Shown here piece after piece: positions 6,497 to 8,806 of a stretch of DNA of 8,806 bases (the first letter of the stretch is position 1; each line of letters opens with the position of its first letter). Position numbers and translations under genes: made by a program. Below the pieces are notes generated by a model, which made no database searches, was not told the DNA's origin, and worked only from the letters and a program-made list of their open reading frames with translations. Source of the stretch: Gudongella sp964604145 (GTDB lineage Bacteria; Bacillota; Clostridia; Tissierellales; Tissierellaceae); assembly GCA_964604145.1 (NCBI GenBank), contig CAZRXS010000056.1, positions 1 through 8,806 on the forward strand. Reading direction: 5' to 3'.

Positions 6497-7363
6497 ATGA
6501 TATATGAAGGGACTGTTTACAGACCGCCATCTGAGGCTATGAGTTTTATACTACAAGCGACAATAGGCTGTTCACACAATGATTGTACTTTTTGCAGTAT
6601 GTATAAGGATAAACAATTTAGAATAAGGGAGATACCTGAAATCTTAGAAGATATATACAAAGGGAGGTCTCTTTATCCACGAATAAAGAAAATTTTTATT
6701 GCCGATGGGGATGCTTTAATAATAAAAACACCAGACTTACTGAAGATAGTTAAAGAACTTGAGATTGTATTTCCAGAAGCAGAGAGTATTGGAATTTATG
6801 CATCTCCAAAAAGTGTCCATAAAAAGACTATTAAAGAGCTTAAAGAATTAAAAAATGCTGGAATTAGAATAGCATATCTTGGCCTTGAATCAGGTAGTGA
6901 TAAAATACTCCAACTAGTTAATAAGGGTGATGATGCCCAAGGGATAGTAGAAGCTGGTCTTAAGCTAAGACAAGCTGGTATCTTATTATCTGTAACGGTT
7001 ATTTCAGGCCTTGGTGGTAAAGAGCTTTGGCAAGAGCATGCTTTAGAAACAGCTAAAGCAATAAATAAAATGAATCCTCATTACCTTGGATTATTGACAT
7101 TAATGCTAGAACCTGGGACTCCTCTTTATGAAAGTTATTCTAAAGGCGAATTTAAAATTCTGAATCCAGTAGAAATAGCTGAAGAAACTCTACTATTGCT
7201 TGAAAACTTGGATAGTCCAGGATGTATTTTTAGAAGCAACCATGCATCTAACTATGTTTCATTAAGAGGAACATTAAATAAAGACAAAGAAGCAATGATT
7301 TTAGAACTAAAAGAGGCATTGGAAGACAGTGACTTTAAAGAGGAATGGCTAAGAAGATTGTAG
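6497..7363 (+). CDS. Radical SAM protein of unknown substrate
   Basis: A 288-aa cytoplasmic radical SAM enzyme, which would cleave S-adenosylmethionine at a [4Fe-4S] cluster to start radical chemistry. The cluster cysteines are Cys25, Cys30 and Cys33 in GCSHNDCTFCSMY, a CX4CX2C spacing rather than the textbook CX3CX2C. The start IYEGTVYRPPSEA, the strand FIADGDAL (67-74, the position of the SAM-binding GGE-like motif), YLGLESGSD (127-135), SVTVISGLGGKE (165-176), LGLLTLMLEPGTPLYE and the C-terminal RSNHASNY block recall a compact radical SAM family common in Clostridia, often annotated only by domain. There are no extra cysteine clusters (no SPASM) and no B12-binding domain. It sits 20 nt after the nitroreductase and 69 nt before EncFtn, so it is probably in the same operon. 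The enzyme class is secure; product and pathway are not known to me. Confidence 0.9.
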   Translation: MIYEGTVYRPPSEAMSFILQATIGCSHNDCTFCSMYKDKQFRIREIPEILEDIYKGRSLYPRIKKIFIADGDALIIKTPDLLKIVKELEIVFPEAESIGIYASPKSVHKKTIKELKELKNAGIRIAYLGLESGSDKILQLVNKGDDAQGIVEAGLKLRQAGILLSVTVISGLGGKELWQEHALETAKAINKMNPHYLGLLTLMLEPGTPLYESYSKGEFKILNPVEIAEETLLLLENLDSPGCIFRSNHASNYVSLRGTLNKDKEAMILELKEALEDSDFKEEWLRRL

Positions 7364-7384
7364 ACTTTGTTTATATGTAGAAAT

Positions 7385-7413
7385 TTGAGGGTAAACTCTA
7401 AGAGAGATATAAA
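7385..7413 (+). promoter_or_regulatory. Weak candidate internal promoter before EncFtn
   Basis: TTGAGG (7385-7390), 17 nt, then TATAAA (7408-7413) lie in the 69-nt gap after the radical SAM gene. Transcription would start about 13 nt before ATG 7433, leaving the ribosome site at the extreme 5' end of the mRNA. The spacing is good but the short leader makes this uncertain. Confidence 0.3.
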
Positions 7414-7418
7414 TAAAA

Positions 7419-7427
7419 AAGGAGGTA
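7419..7427 (+). promoter_or_regulatory. Very strong ribosome binding site for EncFtn
   Basis: AAGGAGGTA, near-perfect Shine-Dalgarno, with 7 nt from GGAGG to ATG 7433. It decides the start over the in-frame ATG 7367, which would add 22 residues foreign to the family. Confidence 0.85.
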
Positions 7428-7432
7428 ATTTA

Positions 7433-7786
7433 ATGAGTAACCAATATCATGAGCCAGTTGAAAAGCTGGATGAACAGGCAAAAAATTTTACAAGGGCATT
7501 GGTGAGTTTGAAAGAAGAAATCGAAGCAATTGATTGGTACAATCAAAGAGTTGCTGTAACAGAAGATGAAGAGTTAAAGGAAATTATGGCTCACAATAGG
7601 GATGAAGAGATTGAGCATGCAATTATGACTCTTGAGTGGCTAAGAAGAAACATGGGAACAAAATGGGATGAGGAAATGAGAACATACTTATTTACAGAAG
7701 GTTCAATCGCTCATATTGAAGAAGCTGCACAAGAAGAAGGAGAAGTAAAAGTAGACAAAGGATTAGATATAGGTAATTTAAAATAG
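7433..7786 (+). CDS. encFtn: Encapsulated ferritin-like protein (EncFtn), encapsulin cargo
   Basis: A 117-aa iron-oxidising cargo protein that is packed inside an encapsulin shell, where it converts Fe2+ to Fe3+ for mineral storage. It resembles Rhodospirillum rubrum EncFtn along its length: HEPVEKL near the start, the EEIEAIDWYNQRV helix (28-40), AHNRDEEIEHA (53-63) and LEWLRRN followed by RTYLFTEG (83-90). By alignment from memory, the ferroxidase residues Glu32, Glu62 and His65 of R. rubrum correspond to Glu29, Glu59 and His62 here, all conserved; Trp35 and Tyr36 are also kept. Family members assemble as a ring of dimers, with metal sites formed between chains. After an acidic linker (about 97-108) the protein ends in GLDIGNLK, the docking peptide type that binds the inner shell wall. 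The shell gene starts 11 nt after its stop. The start at ATG 7433 is fixed by a near-perfect ribosome site. The assignment is very confident. Confidence 0.95.
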   Translation: MSNQYHEPVEKLDEQAKNFTRALVSLKEEIEAIDWYNQRVAVTEDEELKEIMAHNRDEEIEHAIMTLEWLRRNMGTKWDEEMRTYLFTEGSIAHIEEAAQEEGEVKVDKGLDIGNLK

Positions 7787-7797
7787 GGGGAATTAAT

Positions 7798-8580
7798 ATG
7801 CTATACAGAGAACTCGCACCTGTTTCAAACGACGCTTGGGATGAGATTGATGAAAGATCAGCAGAAGTTTTAAAGTCAACTTTATCTGCAAGGAAAGTAG
7901 TTAAGGTCAATGGACCAAAAGGATTAGATTACAGTGCAATAACTGATGGGAGGCTTGGAGAAACTAAAGAAAAAGGCGAGGTGTGCTTTGGCAATTATAA
8001 TGTTCAGCCACTTACGGAAAGCAGAATTGAATTTGAGATTGACAGGTGGGAATTGGATAATATTGAAAGAGGAGCCAAAGATGTCGAGTTAGCACCACTT
8101 GAAGATGCCTTAAGAGAACTGGCACTGTTTGAGGATAATGCAGTTTATAATGGACTTGAAGAAGCAAGTATAAAAGGTCTTTCGCAGTATGGGGAGGCTC
8201 TTAAATTGGGAGAAAACTCCAAAGAGATAATGGAATCTGTTTTAAGTGGAGTTTTAAAATTACGAGAAAATTATGCAGTAGGAGCCTACACATTGCTAGT
8301 AGGTGAAGAAGCCTATAAGAGAATTCTTTCTCAAGAGGGTGGAGGATATCCATTAAATAAAAGATTGGAAGCTTTAATTGAAGGGGAAATTGTCTTTGGT
8401 CATGCTGTAAAAGGTGCATATTTGATACCATATGACCATGATGATTTAGAATTAACTATAGGCAAAGATTTTTCAGTAGGTTATCAAAACCACACTGCTG
8501 AAAAAGTTAAATTCTTTGCAACAGAATCTTTTACATTTAGAGTATTAGATCCAGGTATAGTAGTTAAGTTTGAGCTATAA
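7798..8580 (+). CDS. enc: Family 1 encapsulin shell protein
   Basis: A 260-aa HK97-fold protein that self-assembles into an icosahedral nanocompartment; the length is that of T=1 family 1 encapsulins (Thermotoga maritima, about 265 aa). Recognisable blocks are LYRELAPVSNDAWDEIDERS at the N-terminus (the helix that helps bind cargo peptides), NVQPLTESRIEFEIDRWELDNIERG (68-92, E-loop region), LALFEDNAVYNGLEEASIKGL, and the C-terminal VKFFATESFTFRVLDPGIVV. Trp84 in WELDN aligns, by memory, with the Trp that stacks flavin in the T. maritima shell, so flavin binding is possible. It begins 11 nt after EncFtn, with GGGGGA overlapping the EncFtn stop as the ribosome site, which implies coupled translation of cargo and shell. 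It is the last gene of the plus-strand run, followed at once by a hairpin terminator. There is no second cargo gene downstream. The assignment is very confident. Confidence 0.96.
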   Translation: MLYRELAPVSNDAWDEIDERSAEVLKSTLSARKVVKVNGPKGLDYSAITDGRLGETKEKGEVCFGNYNVQPLTESRIEFEIDRWELDNIERGAKDVELAPLEDALRELALFEDNAVYNGLEEASIKGLSQYGEALKLGENSKEIMESVLSGVLKLRENYAVGAYTLLVGEEAYKRILSQEGGGYPLNKRLEALIEGEIVFGHAVKGAYLIPYDHDDLELTIGKDFSVGYQNHTAEKVKFFATESFTFRVLDPGIVVKFEL

Positions 8581-8587
8581 AAACGAA

Positions 8588-8609
8588 AAGACCCGGGTAA
8601 CCGGGTCTT
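8588..8609. terminator. Hairpin terminator between encapsulin and the convergent TrkA-C gene
   Basis: A 9-bp perfect stem (AAGACCCGG / CCGGGTCTT) with a GTAA loop lies 7 nt after the encapsulin stop. On the plus strand it is followed by ATTATAGTTTT, a moderate U-tract. On the minus strand it is followed by TTCGTTTTT, so it can serve both genes. Its 3' end overlaps the second of the tandem stop codons of the minus-strand gene. Confidence 0.85.
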
Positions 8610-8610
8610 A

Positions 8611-8806
8611 TTATAGTTTTCTAGATCCATCATCGGAAGCAAGTTCTCTAAGCTTAGAGACCTGTTCTTGTCTACCTAATACAATCATAGTGTCACCAAT
8701 TTCTAGAATCTCGTCTGAACTTGGATTAAATTCAAGTTTTTCGGAGTTTCTTTTTTTAATGGCAAGAACGCTTAGACCAGTTTTTTCAGGAATTCTTATT
8801 TCTCTT
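8611..8806 (-). CDS. TrkA-C (RCK-C) domain protein, C-terminal end only
   Basis: The last 64 residues of a minus-strand protein cut by the right edge, a frame I translated by hand. It reads REIRIPEKTGLSVLAIKK, then NPSSDEILEIGDTMIVLG and REQ-like RQEQVSKLRELAS, ending with SRKL and tandem TAA stops (8611-8613 and 8608-8610). The pattern GLSVLAIKK, then NPS..D.IL..GD..IVLG, is the regulatory C-terminal domain found in TrkA/KtrA K+ uptake subunits and in RCK-gated K+ channels, where it binds a ligand such as a cyclic dinucleotide or other nucleotide. The visible part cannot tell a soluble KtrA-type subunit from a channel or antiporter with an RCK tail. It is convergent with the encapsulin gene and shares its terminator. 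Confidence 0.8.
   Translation of the reverse strand, partial: REIRIPEKTGLSVLAIKKRNSEKLEFNPSSDEILEIGDTMIVLGRQEQVSKLRELASDDGSRKL

Noticed and set aside
7367..7432. ATG 7367 as the EncFtn start
   Set aside because: It adds 22 residues absent from EncFtn proteins, while AAGGAGG sits correctly before ATG 7433.
7692..7910. 72-aa minus-strand frame spanning the EncFtn-encapsulin junction
   Set aside because: A Leu-repeat shadow of the Glu/Lys-rich EncFtn tail and the encapsulin N-terminus, both of which are clearly coding.
8201..8431. 76-aa minus-strand frame inside the encapsulin gene
   Set aside because: Antisense to a well-supported encapsulin frame, with no ribosome site and no recognisable family.
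1..8806. CRISPR arrays, tRNA or rRNA genes, insertion sequences, phage or toxin-antitoxin genes
   Set aside because: No repeated spacer structure, clover-leaf-like segment, transposase or small paired frames were seen. The encapsulin is HK97-fold, but its EncFtn partner marks it as a nanocompartment and not a prophage capsid.

Overview
The window is AT-rich and densely packed. It has strong GGAGG-type ribosome sites, frequent TTG/ATG starts and short intergenic gaps, all typical of a low-GC Bacillota genome. The protein set (a clostridial-type radical SAM protein, a TM1586-like nitroreductase and an EncFtn/encapsulin pair) points to an anaerobic member of the Clostridia or Tissierellia. This placement is inferred from gene content and style; no phylogenetic marker is present.

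Layout: (1) Positions 1-1986, plus strand: the 3' part of an RtcB-type RNA ligase gene, cut by the left edge, then a class I glutamine amidotransferase-like hydrolase (peptidase C26, PuuD-like). They end at a 26-bp perfect palindrome shared with the convergent gene. (2) Positions 2022-5426, minus strand: an EcsC-family protein followed by an MgtA-type Mg2+ P-type ATPase. The ATPase reading frame is broken at one point, exactly at an A_AAA_AAG heptamer, the sequence used for -1 frameshifting in E. coli dnaX. A -1 slip there restores the expected protein. (3) Positions 5493-8610, plus strand: a good sigma-A promoter, then four co-directional genes: nitroreductase, radical SAM protein, encapsulated ferritin (EncFtn) and family 1 encapsulin shell. 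A hairpin terminator follows. (4) Positions 8611-8806, minus strand: the C-terminal end of a TrkA-C (RCK-C) domain protein, cut by the right edge.

The best-defined system is the encapsulin iron-storage compartment. EncFtn keeps its ferroxidase residues and ends in a shell-docking peptide, and the next gene encodes the shell. The upstream flavoenzyme and radical SAM genes lie in the same transcriptional direction, with only 20 nt between them and 69 nt before EncFtn. A functional link to iron storage is possible but unproven. The most unusual point is the mgtA break. It may be a homopolymer indel (real or an assembly error) or programmed recoding; the sequence alone cannot decide, and I see no strong stimulatory hairpin.
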